DNA from: Corinectria fuckeliana
Lineage: Eukaryota > Ascomycota > Sordariomycetes > Hypocreales > Nectriaceae
DNA: 61,222 nucleotides
Reading direction: 5' to 3'
Assembly (NCBI GenBank): GCA_019137255.1
Contig: WPDH01000099.1
Location: 1 to 61,222, forward strand
In this document: piece after piece, positions 22,033 through 32,487 of the stretch
How the letters are laid out: each line of letters begins with the position of its first letter
Numbering within the stretch: position 1 is the first letter of the stretch
The notes under the pieces: model-generated
Seen by the model: only the letters and a program-made list of their open reading frames with translations
The model's database searches: none
Told to the model about the DNA's origin: nothing
Made by a program: the position numbers and the translations under genes

Positions 22033-23365
22033 AAGACAGGTGGATACCCTTGAGAGATGAATACTAGAATTGAATGAGACATTTCAGGGGATGACGCGCG
22101 CTTCTTCAGCAACAATGCATTGTTCTGGACCCTAATTAATACTATGTAGGTAGTCACTTCACATGGGGTAGAGATGGAAAAGCGGCCCGGATGTCAGGGA
22201 AGAATTAACACTGCCATGTTTCATCCTTTAGGAACTGGCTCATTAGTTGTATGGATCTTAGTGGAGCTGTTGGTGGTAGGACCACTAGTCAGGCCCGCTA
22301 TCGGGCACCGTCCACATTTCTGCCTTAGATGCTAGGCATCTAGCGACAACGGCGATCCCCTTGGGGACTCACCGTTCCGCCCCTTTTCCTAGCTTAGTAC
22401 AGTTACACAATACACGCAGTCACATCAATAGGAGCCTTAATGATGCTGGAAATTGTGGCCCTACTTTGCTCGAAACACCTCACACAAAATTAGCAGACAG
22501 GATAAGAATGACCGCTCTTCCACCGATAAAGTGGAATAAGTCTTCGTCAATGTATCTACAAACCTCTAAACTTATATTAATACATGCTAAGGAACCATCT
22601 TGAAGATCCGGGAGCGTTCCCCGTACGTCCGATTGAGCTGTATCCTTCCCTACCTTGTAACGCTCAGTGGCGTTGTAGAGGATCACCATCCTGGAAGGGT
22701 TTCGCAAACAACGGTTGGAGAATACACAACCTTAAATCAATAAATGCGCCAAGAATGTAACCGTTGCATCTCATGCGTAGTGTTGTCTCATATCTTTATG
22801 GCGTTATAGACCCTGTGGGGCCACCACGGGAGGACAGCCTCCGTCCGGGCCGCCGCTCCGTGTAAGCTACGACCGGGAGACGCAACTAGGTGCCTAGTAG
22901 CCTTCACACAGAACCTTTCAAACGTTGACCACGAAATTCATAAGCCGTCTCACAAAGTAGAAAGTTAACGTTTCTAGAATATGTAGTTCTTGGTATTGAT
23001 TGCTAGCTGGGGAGTATTGAGTTAGGTGGTATCAACAAAGAGGGTCGGAATTTCTACCAAGAGCTGAATGCCGAGACAAAAAAGAGTCGGCTCAATAGAG
23101 CGTAACAAGGGTGTAGAGCTTGCCATTCGAATCAATGGTGGAACCTTGGTCTGTAACAAGCTCAAGCAGGTTTGCGGACAGTGTCGTTCCGTGGTGGTCT
23201 GGTCATCTCCGGAGCAATGTTCTGATTTCCATCCGAAATTCCGTTCGCCATATGGACATAGATATCACTTAAGTATAAAGCATGGAACTATTCCCCAAAA
23301 ACTGACCGCTGTTTTTTGTCCAGATTTATCTAAGCATACAACTCACTTCGTAATCTATCGTCAAT
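22033..23365. other. Intergenic, promoter side of the LPMO gene
   Basis: 1.33 kb. No intact gene recognised. A minus-strand frame at 22480-22707 has mildly protein-like composition but no recognisable domain. On the LPMO side I see a TATAAAG at 23274 and a CTCCGG at 23207-23212, which fits the CreA carbon-repressor consensus (SYGGRG on the other strand); such sites are short and occur often by chance. Confidence 0.45.
23274..23280 (+). promoter_or_regulatory. Candidate TATA box of the AA9 LPMO gene
   Basis: TATAAAG lies 92 bp upstream of the start ATG at 23366, a suitable place for a strongly regulated secreted-enzyme gene. Assigned from position and sequence only. Confidence 0.45.
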
Positions 23366-24129
23366 ATGAAGCCTTCCTTCCTCCTTGCTGCTGCTGGCAT
23401 GGCTAGCGCTCACACCATCTTCGTTTCACTCGAAGTCGACGGCATCAATGACGGCGTCTCCTACGCTGTCCGAACCCCATCCTACGACGGGCCCGTTACC
23501 GACGTCGACTCCGACTCGATCGCCTGTAACGGAGACCCGAACCCAACCACGCCAAGCGACAAGATCCTCACCGTCACAGCCGGGTCCACCGTGTATGCCA
23601 TATGGCGGCATACCCTCACTTCCGGCGCGGACGACGTCTTGGATTCAAGCCACCTGGGTCCCACCTTGGCATATCTCAAGAAAGTCGACGACGCGGTCTC
23701 GGCCGTGGGCGCCGGAGACGGCTGGTTCAAGATCCAAGAGGACGGGCTGGACGATGGAGTCTGGTCAACCACCAAGCTTATCGAGGCCGAGGGAAGGCAT
23801 GCGATTACCATTCCCGACTGCATTGAGCCCGGGAACTACCTGCTGCGCGCTGAGTTGATCGCCCTGCACGGTGCAAGCTCTTACCCAGGAGCTCAATTCT
23901 ACATGGAATGCGCCCAGATCAACGTGGTCGGATCGGATGGTTCTAAGACACCGAGCACAGTCAGCTTCCCAGGCGCCTACGATGTGAGTATTTGCAACAT
24001 AGACATTATGTTTGACACGGTTGTGCTGACGGCCCCCTGAAGGGAACCGACCCCGGCATCACAATCAACATCTATTACCCTGCTGTAGAGAGCTACGAGA
24101 TCCCTGGCCCTGATGTGTTTACTTGCTAA
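23366..24129 (+). CDS. Lytic polysaccharide monooxygenase, family AA9 (formerly GH61)
   Basis: Known role: copper-dependent oxidative cleavage of cellulose or related glucans outside the cell. Seen: two exons (23366-23983, 24043-24129) give 234 aa. The signal peptide MKPSFLLAAAGMASA is followed immediately by His16, which becomes the N-terminal His of the copper brace. The second copper His is His96 in DSSHLGP. The axial Tyr is Tyr179 in QFYMEC, with the secondary-shell His168 and Gln177 in place. Cys54 and Cys182 are spaced for the usual disulphide. DCIEPGNYLLRAELIALHGA is a family signature. The protein is a single catalytic domain without a carbohydrate-binding module. The intron (GTGAGT, CTGAC branch, AG acceptor) restores a normal C-terminal strand ending FTC. 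All catalytic residues are present, so it is probably active. Confidence 0.93.
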
Positions 24130-24839
24130 CTTCTATCGATCTCGGGCTTCGAGTCTCTTGCTACTAGGGGTAGGCAGTGCGCTGGGGCTAATTCTCAACG
24201 GATACGAGAGTAGGACTAGAAGGAATATACATTCGTTGGGTTACTCTAGGTGGCCTACAAGACAGCCTGGCTTGAATACGAAGTACCTATTCGTGAATCC
24301 AAACATCTCTGGAACCCCAGATAAATTTAACAGCTGGTCTATGGGCCTGTTCATCTGGTCTGATGTGAAACTTAGGGACATTTCTCCCATTACTAGAGGC
24401 TGGGCGCCGTTAATCCTTAAATTCAGGTCACCGCATTGGCCACAGAAGTTGGGAACTAGGACAGCCGGACTGGAGACTTGATCTTTACAGTTCCAGGCCA
24501 TAAGTCTCTGTATTACACCTTCTAATTTTACAATAAAAACTAGCAAAATGTAAACACGCCGAGGAGAGGAAGACATTCAACCCCCTAATATTCATCGATA
24601 AATTTAATAGGCCCCATAAAGTAAACCTCACTAAGTGGCTATTTGTTAAGAAACCCGTTTCTAGCTCTCTGATGAAGCGCTCAATGAAGTGCTTGGGGGG
24701 GTTTTCCACGTGACTTGGCGTTGCGCTCTGACGCGTCGCTAAGCTGGCCCCGCAAGTTCGCGACCTTAACCTCACGTCATCAGGTTCATCCTCTCGCCAT
24801 GCGATCGTGAAGGCCTTCTGCCGTGCTTGACCCCTGGAG
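24130..24839. other. Intergenic between LPMO and NBS1, nothing recognised
   Basis: Holds the LPMO 3' UTR and the NBS1 promoter. A/T content rises at 24.5-24.7 kb. Short frames on both strands show no domain. Confidence 0.55.
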
Positions 24840-27413
24840 ATGTGGCTTCTGGAAAATGAAGATGCCTTTAATGGTAAGTGCAGAAAGACATTTGTTGAAG
24901 AACCACAGCTGCTGACACATTCTCTAGGCCGCCGGTTGTGGTTGCGACCAGGCAAGACATACCTGTTCGGCAGGACCGCAGCAGAGCGTGAGCAACCCGA
25001 TATCGCGACCTAAAGACTAGTCGACTAACACTTACCTTCAAGCTGGCCAACTTGCGGTATCCCATAACACAATCTCCCGAAAACACTTGACGATCACCGT
25101 CGACAAGGTCGAGAACCATGGATCTTATCGCCCCAACTATCGGACGAGACTCACGATCGAGGATTTGAAGACCAAAACAGGGACTGTTGTCAACGGACAA
25201 AAGATTAAGGGCCAGCAATACGAAGTTACGACAGAGTTGGCGGAAATTACTATGGGCAAATGCCCCAACAAATTTTGGTACAATGGCCACCGGTAATATT
25301 TGCAGCATTTCTGACCCATCATAGTATTACATGGAACCCGACCGTGTTCACATTCGTTTTCACGAGAAAAGAAGCTCAAACGGAGCCTTTGGTGCAACTT
25401 GGGGCAAGACTCGAGCAGTTGGACATTAAACTCACGACGGAATTCTCCAGCGCTACTACACATGTCGTCTCCAAGAAACGCAACACTGCCAAAGGACTCC
25501 AGGCCCTTATCAATGGAAAGTACATTGTCAACGAGACGTTTCTCAATGCGCTCGCGGAAGCTGCAAGCATACCCGAAGGCGCGGAGGCTTCTGAACCGAG
25601 CGCCCTGGAAAACGACTTCGACGGGAATTGGCCGGATGCGATGCAGCACCTACCTCCACGAGGCGGAGAGCCTGTTCAGCACCCCGACTCAACTTATGCT
25701 CCCGATGCTGAGAGGAACGACATATTTAGCGGATACTCGTTCATATTTTACAACAAGGCGCAGTACGAGACCCTGTTGGCGCCAATCACTAGTGGCAGCG
25801 GCAAAGCCTTCCTCCGGGATGTCGTCCCTGATCAAACTGAGGTGGATGGTTTTGTCCAATATGTCAAGCATGTTGCGGGTGAAAAGGGGCTTGGCGCTTT
25901 CGATGATGGGAGCGAGGGAAAAGGTGTTGTGCTGGTCAGATACTTACCGTCCAAGGGCGACGAGGTAACATGGTACACCCAGTTCTTCACAGCCGTTTCT
26001 CTGCGGTTGGATCACCGTCCTATTGAGCAGAGTGAGTTTTTAGAAGCGATTCTCATCAAGGATGCGAGCATTCTCCGTCGGCCACTTGAGGTCGAATCGA
26101 CGCAGAACACCCAAGAAGCTCGGGGAACGGTTCCAAGCGAGCAAACAAGCACCGCACGGCGAACCACCAGGAACACTGCCGAAGTAGAGATACCAGCACC
26201 CGAACCCGCCGAAGAGTCCCAACCAGCCGAAGAGTCTCAACCTGCCGAAGAGTCTCAACCTGCCGAAGAGTCTCAACCTGCTCCTAGAAGGGGCAGGGTT
26301 AGACGAACTGTGAAAAGACGATTTGCAGGCTTCGATGATGATGTTGATATCGATATGGACGACACCCCAGCAGCCCCTGTTCCCGAGCGCCTCCCCCAAG
26401 TCGAGGAAGAGGTCGGGCTGTTTGTGTCACAGGATCCAGACGCCCCGCCCCCTCGAGAAGAGACAAGGAACACCCGAGCGTCGCAAATAAAACGGCACGC
26501 ATCTCCCCTCCCAGAAGATGACCTCATGGAGGGCATGGCTCCAGCGGCAGCAAGATTCAAGCGGCAGCGGTTGGAACGGGGGGAGGACCTCGACGTACCC
26601 TCTCCAGAACCGGAAACGATTGCCGAGGCCGTCCAACCGGGGCCCAAAAAGAAGATTAAGAAGGAGTTTGATATTCTGGCGATGGCGGCACAAAATCGAG
26701 AGGAGGAAGAAGCCCGAGCTCGAGCAGAAAAGGAGGATCTTGCCCAGCTCCCGGATGATGTTGACCTTTCTGAAATTCGTCGGCTCAACATCGTTGAAAA
26801 AATCGAGGTGCGCGTCCCAACATCGCACGCGAGATCGCGAGAGCAAGACGTTGCAAACGGCCGATGGAACCCGAAATGGAACGGCATCAAGAACTTCAAG
26901 AAGTTTCGGCAGCGTGGCGAGGCGACTGGCAGGCCCCCAGCAAGGGTTATTGTGACTTTAACCGAAGTGAAGAACAAGGAGTTTGGAGTGGGCGACGACT
27001 ACTGGCTCGAAGACGAGGATGGCCAGCGCAAGAAGAAGCAGGCAAGCCAGTCGTCCGGTCCCGCGTCGCAACACCAAGTCGTAGCAGCAGCAGCAGCAGC
27101 TCCGCCTTCGCGGTCTGCCCAAAGACGAGCTGTTGGGTGTGTTATGTCTGATAGCAGCGACGACGACAACGCCAAAACTCAAGAGTTGGAGCTCACACCA
27201 CAGACACGTACACGGGCAGCCGCATCGCAGTCGCAGAGCAACACCAGGAGTCAATCATCGCGGGTGACTAGCCAGGGGAGCAAGAGGGCGGCGCCGGAGC
27301 CGGCCAGAGAACAGCCACCAAAGAGGCAGCGGCCTGCGCGAAAGCCCCTAACAATTGCAGATAGCGAGGATAGTGACGATGAACTGAAGTTCAGGTTTGG
27401 AAAGAGACGGTAA
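24840..27413 (+). CDS. NBS1: Nbs1/nibrin, FHA-BRCT subunit of the Mre11-Rad50-Nbs1 complex
   Basis: Known role: nuclear adaptor that brings Mre11-Rad50 and Tel1/ATM to DNA breaks. Four exons (24840-24873, 24928-24987, 25043-25277, 25325-27413) give 805 aa. Seen: an FHA domain from the N-terminus (LWLRPGKTYLFGRT, then NTISRKHLTI), a first BRCT around 120-205 (ATTHVVSKKRNTAKGLQALI), a second BRCT-like region to about 330, then a long disordered tail with four exact EESQPA-type repeats. The conserved Mre11-binding motif NFKKFRQ is near residue 632, and the protein ends LKFRFGKRR. Short exons 1 and 2 are needed to complete the FHA domain. For intron 3 I prefer a donor at 25278 (47-nt intron, giving NKFCITW); the alternative at 25292 would make a 33-nt intron. 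Tail residues include a (AGC)n-encoded Ala run. Confidence 0.9.
26208..26279 (+). repeat. Four tandem 18-bp units coding AEESQP in NBS1
   Basis: Four in-frame 18-bp units encode Ala-Glu-Glu-Ser-Gln-Pro. Units 2 to 4 are nearly identical in DNA, so the expansion is recent and likely to vary in copy number between strains. Confidence 0.9.
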
Positions 27414-27582
27414 CGGGATGACCTCTATAATTTCGGGGTATCTTTCTAGCTAGTGTACATCTAAATGATGATTGACTTCTACCCAGCGCCTAGGTATTGG
27501 GGGCGCTAACATACCATATACAATACTCCTGGAACGCCGACCGGTTGTACTTACCTATTACAAGTTCTATTGAGCGAGCTGT

Positions 27583-28749
27583 TTAATCCATCTGGTCCAT
27601 CCCACTGGACTCTTCGGACTCCTCGACTAGGAGGCCAACCAGGCAAGCAGCTAGCATAGTCTCGTAGTTGACCCATGGATGGATCTCACCGTACAGCTTG
27701 GTGGCATCTCGCCCGGCCCCACGCATCAGTTCCGGGACACCGCCGGGATGGAAGTCAGCGTAGGGGGTAACATTGTACACTTTTCCGTTGAGGGCCATCC
27801 AGGCGTCCTTGCCCTTGCGGCCTGTCATACGCTTGAGCATGGAGGGAGTGACACGCAGGTACGGGGTGGATGGTTCGACACCACGGAGGTCCGCGCTGGG
27901 TCCGGAGATGCGGGCCCAGTCGAGCGGGGAGTGGCCCGGCGTGAGAAGCACCTTGCGGTTGGGTTTGGAGGGCTTGGAGGAGTGGGTGGGAGGCGGGGCG
28001 AGGCCTAGGGAGGAGGAGGAGGGGACGGGACGGCCACGGTTTGGGATCGGGCCGCGTGCGCGCTGGGCGGAGTTGGGTGCAGGGAACTGGGCGAGGGATG
28101 GGAGACGGCCGACCGGAGGTGGCATGGGTCCGGAGGACGGAGGAGGGGGCATCATGGAGCCTAGGGATGCCGGAGCAGCAGAGAGGGTGGGTCCCCGATC
28201 GGCCGGGGACGGAGCGGTAGCGTCGCGGGGGGGAGCGGGATCGAGAGGGACATTATCGAGGGAGAAGCTAGGGACTGAGATAGAGGGTAAGTTTGCTGGG
28301 GTGGCTTTGGGGGTGGTCTGCTCGTCGGGTTCGGCGACGGTCGGGGGTTGGATTATGGCCGGGGGGTGGACGAAGAGCGGCGGTGGCGGAGGCGGCATGG
28401 AGGTAGCGGCTTGAGGCTGCTGTATTGAAGAGACAGAGGAGGCATCGTCGTCACCGAGAGGGACTTGGCGTAGGCGTTGGTCATGGTCGGACGAGGAAGC
28501 AGACGTGGTTCGGTTCTGCGACTTGGTGCCCGGTTCAGCCCGTCGTCCCGGTTCCACCCCGTGACGCGACCCTTGATGACGCCCGGCGGCCTTTGCTTTT
28601 GCGTCGCCAGAGCCAGCGTCGGTGATTGCGCCGCCGCCGATGCCCCTCCAGCGCAAGAGGACCTGGAGGGGAGTCATCACCCACGGGGGCGGGCGGAGGA
28701 CGACCCAGACGACCGAGGCGACGATTAGCGATATCCCGAGGAGGCCCAT
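27583..28749 (-). CDS. Membrane-anchored cytochrome b5-domain protein (Irc21-like)
   Basis: Intronless, 388 aa from the first in-frame ATG at 28749 (GCCATGG); the frame is open further upstream but without an ATG. Seen: one hydrophobic segment at about residues 2-20 (LLGISLIVASVVWVVL), a long Pro/Ser-rich disordered region, and a C-terminal cytochrome b5 domain at about 300-380. There KDAWMALNGKVYNVTPYADFHPGG supplies the first haem His in HPGG, and the second is likely in GEIHPWVNYE. Known: yeast Irc21 and related proteins couple haem b5 domains to lipid or cytochrome P450 electron transfer, but their substrates are poorly defined. The 3' end is 169 bp from the NBS1 stop (convergent genes). 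Function beyond haem binding is not assigned. Confidence 0.82.
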   Translation of the reverse strand: MGLLGISLIVASVVWVVLRPPPWVMTPLQVLLRWRGIGGGAITDAGSGDAKAKAAGRHQGSRHGVEPGRRAEPGTKSQNRTTSASSSDHDQRLRQVPLGDDDASSVSSIQQPQAATSMPPPPPPLFVHPPAIIQPPTVAEPDEQTTPKATPANLPSISVPSFSLDNVPLDPAPPRDATAPSPADRGPTLSAAPASLGSMMPPPPSSGPMPPPVGRLPSLAQFPAPNSAQRARGPIPNRGRPVPSSSSLGLAPPPTHSSKPSKPNRKVLLTPGHSPLDWARISGPSADLRGVEPSTPYLRVTPSMLKRMTGRKGKDAWMALNGKVYNVTPYADFHPGGVPELMRGAGRDATKLYGEIHPWVNYETMLAACLVGLLVEESEESSGMDQMD

Positions 28750-30162
28750 GGCGAGGGGACGACGCGGGGCAAAAGCCGAGCTCGAGGGCGAAAGAAGGCG
28801 GAGAGGAAAAGCAAAGGCTTTAACGGGCGAGGCCAAGGTTAGGCTCGGCTCGGCTCAGCTCTGGACGTGAGAGCGGGTTGTGGGTTGTGGACTGGTGGTT
28901 GCAGGACCATCGAGCCACTGTTTTGCTTGGACTTCTTGGGATGCTTTGCTCCCATGGTTTGTGAACTCCCTCTGTGGTGAGGCTGGCGGCGAGGCTAGTG
29001 CGGATATGTCAGCGGGCCAGTGGCTTGTGAGGGTGGCGCCCTGAAAATCAAGGCAGAAGCGCTGGTTGGCCAGGGTCTTCCAGAAGGTTGCGTGCCAGTT
29101 CGATCTTTTTGACCGTACGGCTACCCTGACTTCTCACAGTTAATATAGTTTTCAATCCTGTTCACTAATAAGGTAGAAAATGTTTAGCACAGTGCAAATA
29201 CTATAGCAATTTAAAGTCTACTAATGTTATGTCTCCACACTGTAAACCTGCTTGAGGGATCACGTTGTGAATGCCCCACTTCAGCCACGTCAGCCACAGC
29301 GGTGTGGCTGCGGTAGCCTGGTGAGTGAGGGTCACGTGATGGCTGTGTACCGGTTACAGAGATTACATACAAATGTTAAGTGCGGTATAAGCCCTAGTTT
29401 CAGTCATAAGTAAATATACCTAGATCAGAGCTAATTTATGTTATATCAACTAGTGAAGGTACCTAGCTCTTAACAATTTAATCAAGGGAAGCTATGGGTC
29501 ACTCAATGCCCTAGACACACTAAGTGAGTGCCTAGAAGATTATGTCGCCCCAGCTTGGTGTGCCATGTTTTTTTGCTCCCGCTTGGCTTGCTGCGGAACA
29601 CTGGGCAAGTGGTGGAGCACTATGTACTTGTTAGTATGACCGCTACACTAAAAGGCAAGGCACCTTGCTCTTAGGCAGGTCATATCTGTCATAATAGGTG
29701 GTCACCCACCAACAGTACTACATAGTAGGCAAGCTGGCGAACAGTAGATTGGACAGTAGTTGTAAAAGCTGGTATAAAGAGATGGGCTTAACCCATCTCT
29801 TGGAATGAATCTCAACCTTCTTCTTACCTCTTTCTGTCACCCCTAGTAACCACTACGCCTTACACCACGATACGGTTGCTGTGCCTACTCCTTGAGTTAA
29901 TCAGCCAATCCGTGACTGTAAAGTTTTAAACACACCTACAGTATGTTGATAGTTTTACCACTGTTTCTCACCCCCTAGCATCATGTTCAAAAACGACCCC
30001 CCCCCGGTAGAGTGAGTAGACCAAACAGCAGGGGTCGCCTAGCAACGCCGTTTCTCGTTACATAGTATGTTAGCACTTTTTGTCGCAGCTACCCGATCCT
30101 GGTCTGCCTTCAATGCTAATTCGGTTTATTTCCCAGCAAACAAACAACGACAGCGATATCAC
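28750..30162. other. Intergenic, possible old LTR or promoter sequence, no intact gene
   Basis: The first 250 bp are the likely promoter of the b5 gene. The rest is A/T-leaning. From about 29374 (TGTTAAG..) to about 29940 (..CCTACA) the sequence resembles a solo LTR: TG..CA ends, a TATA box and a hairpin. No target-site duplication is visible at these ends, so this stays a suggestion. A run of nine cytosines sits near 29997. Confidence 0.35.
29773..29801 (+). promoter_or_regulatory. TATA box running into a 10-bp perfect hairpin
   Basis: TATAAA at 29773-29778 overlaps an inverted repeat, AAGAGATGGG (29777-29786) and CCCATCTCTT (29792-29801), with a 5-nt loop. It lies 0.36-0.39 kb upstream of the kinase-like pseudogene start. 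It could be the R region of a retrotransposon LTR or a promoter for the pseudogene. Confidence 0.4.
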
Positions 30163-32487
30163 ATGGCTCAACAGAGGAACGTGGCGGAGCTAGAAAAACT
30201 CCTTCAAGAAGCGGTGCAGCGCGCTGAAGAAGCAGAGAAAGAACGACAGGAAGAGCGACAGCGCGCTGACAGGGAACAGCAACGCGCCGAAGCTTCAGAG
30301 GAACAAACACGACTCACGACGCTTAACGAATACATCGAAGCTTGCCATGCCTCCGTTTTCTCCCGATTTGCTATCGAAACAAATCCAAAACTGACCTTAA
30401 GGGGCCCCATCACAAACCCGCGTGACAAGTGGTGTCCCGAAAATCTGCGGCCATGGCCCGACTTCTTTGATCAACAGAAGATCACTTTTGGTATACTTTA
30501 CGATGAATTTCCTACTGACAGCCGCGTTTTCGAGAACCGAAACTTCCTGGCCGTCTTAGGAGACAGAGTCTCTTAACGGCCGATAGCAGACGAGAAGATG
30601 CTCAAATATTTCCTGCACAATAGCGTGGAGGATCCGGTCAGAGGCATTATACGACAGCTCAAAGAGGTAGAAGAGGTCAGCAGGGCATTTCAGATCGGTG
30701 ATGGTGTCGTCTTTGAGAACCATCCCCATACACTCAGCGATGTCGCCGAAGAAGTCGTTAACAGGGAGACACCGTCGATGCCACCACGAACGCTAGACCA
30801 CTAACGAGATCTCAACTAGCTGCGACCGGATCAAATCTACGTCTATCGATCTGACAATACCCTGTCTTCCTGGCGCATAATGGTTTATATTTCCGAGTAT
30901 AAGCCGCCTCACAAGTTGACCACTCCGCATCTTCGTCTCGGTCTCCGCGCGATGAATATCTACAAGGAAGTCGTGAACTAAAAGACGATTCTAACTTCTA
31001 TAGACCCTAACACGCGTTTTCAGTACCACACGGAGAGGCTGATAGCATCCGCCATCACGCAGACATACTATTACATGATTGAAAGTAGACTTGAATATGG
31101 GCTTTTGACTACTGGCGAGGCTATTATGTTTCTTAAGGTTGACTGGGACGAACCCGAGACGCTGTATTATCATCTAGCGGAGCCTGGTCCGGAGGTATCA
31201 GCTCATCTAAATAACCTCCATATCTGTACGGCTGTCAGTCAATATCTTATGTTCACCCTTATAGCTCTCGGTTCGCCTGGAGAACAACAAGAGAATAGGC
31301 AGGAAGAACGTCAAAAAGCTATAGAGAGCTTAAAGACGTGGGCTAAGGACTTTAAATCGATATTGCGTTCTATTCCAGAAAATGAACGAACGGCGGAATC
31401 GGACGCCTCACCTGGTTATAAACCTACCACCTACAAGGGCGTCGATCAGTCGCCGGCCTTAAACCGCAAAAGGACACATCGAACTGCCAAGAACCAGATT
31501 GTCAAGAGATCGTTAAGGAAGGACAACAGGCGGGAACCATCTGATGACGAGTCAGCGCCTAAGCCACTAGACACGCCAACGCCAACCGGACGAAATACGA
31601 GACAAGCAAGCAGGCAGAGCCAGCGACTGGCGCAACAGCCGCGCGGAGGAGGCGGCGAGCAAGGTCGGCAGTACTGTACGCAGAAATGCCTTCTCGGGAT
31701 GGTCAAGGGTAGTTTTCTCGACCCAAAGTGCCCGAACGTGGCACTTCACTGCAAAAGCTATGCTCCCGCCCGCGCACATCATCCTGTCAATCAAGAAGAA
31801 TAGCTTCGCCTACTCTGGAAGCAGCTGGAACAGTCTCTTGACGACGGGATCAAGCCGTTAGGGGAGGGCGGTGCCCGCGGTGTGCTTTTCCAAGTGACCC
31901 TACTTGCGCATGGCTACACTTTTGTCAGCAAGGGCACGGTGCGGGCTTTCATCAAAGATCTCAAGCACGAGGCTGCTGTTTATGGGCGTCTCAAGCCTAT
32001 CCAAGGCGTCTACGTGCCTGTCTTCCTGGGTGCCATTGACCTCCAATTGATAAACAAGATTTTCTACTATGACCATCGGGTCTACGTGGTACACATGACA
32101 TTCTTGTCCTGGGGAGGGTGCAACATAGACAAAGCACAGAATATTAGCAATAATAGGTCACTCGAAGATGAGGCCATTCAGTCCTTGAGCGCTCTGCATC
32201 GAGAGGGCGTGATCCACAAGGATGTGCGACTTGCGAACATGTTATTCAATCCCGAGACTAACAGGGTTATAGTGATCGACTTTAAACGGGCTTTACTACT
32301 CAAGCCGCCTCGGCGTCCCTTAACGTAGCTGGTGCCGAACAAGCGAGTATGGCAGTCGGAGGCGATACATGTCAAGAAGGTGACTGGTGATTCAAGCAAG
32401 CGAAGTCGGTCACATCAAAGCTTTTCAGAGGATATTTGGTTGGCAAAGACGGCGTTCTCAGAGTGGAATACTCACCGAGGGATATGA
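30163..32487 (+). pseudogene. Kinase-like gene (fungal expanded family) broken by six in-frame stops, no frameshift
   Basis: From the ATG at 30163 one frame runs 775 codons to a TGA at 32485, interrupted only by stops at 30574, 30802, 30817, 30979, 31801 and 32326. Seen: an N-terminal coiled coil (ELEKLLQEAVQRAEEAEKER..), a central region with KWCPENLRPWPDFF and FLAVLGDR, a long conserved middle (YISEYKPPHKL, GLLTTGEAIMFLKVDW), a basic linker, and a C-terminal kinase-like lobe with FIKDLKHEAAVYGRL, the catalytic-loop-like VIHKDVRLANMLFN and VIDFKRA in place of DFG. I recognise this as a multi-copy family of Sordariomycete genomes with protein-kinase-like ends; its role is unknown. Several stops sit where CAA, CAG or TGG codons are expected, which fits C-to-T (or complementary G-to-A) RIP changes. 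Not expected to make full-length protein. Confidence 0.75.

Noticed and set aside
22480..22707. Weak similarity between this minus-strand segment and sequence just upstream of the glycosyltransferase relic (ED.SH..GGK-like)
   Set aside because: Match covers only about a dozen residues and is not in the glycosyltransferase coding frame; likely chance.
20515..24129. Possible biosynthetic or degradation gene cluster around the MFS transporter and LPMO
   Set aside because: No backbone enzyme or pathway-specific regulator nearby; adjacent genes are unrelated housekeeping functions.
30163..32487. Idea that the six in-frame stops reflect stop-codon recoding or sequencing error
   Set aside because: Other genes in the window use standard stops and have none internally; six separate errors without a single indel is unlikely. 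RIP explains stops at Gln/Trp positions.
30163..32487. Idea that the interruptions are introns
   Set aside because: Frame and protein similarity continue directly through each stop without intron signals around them.
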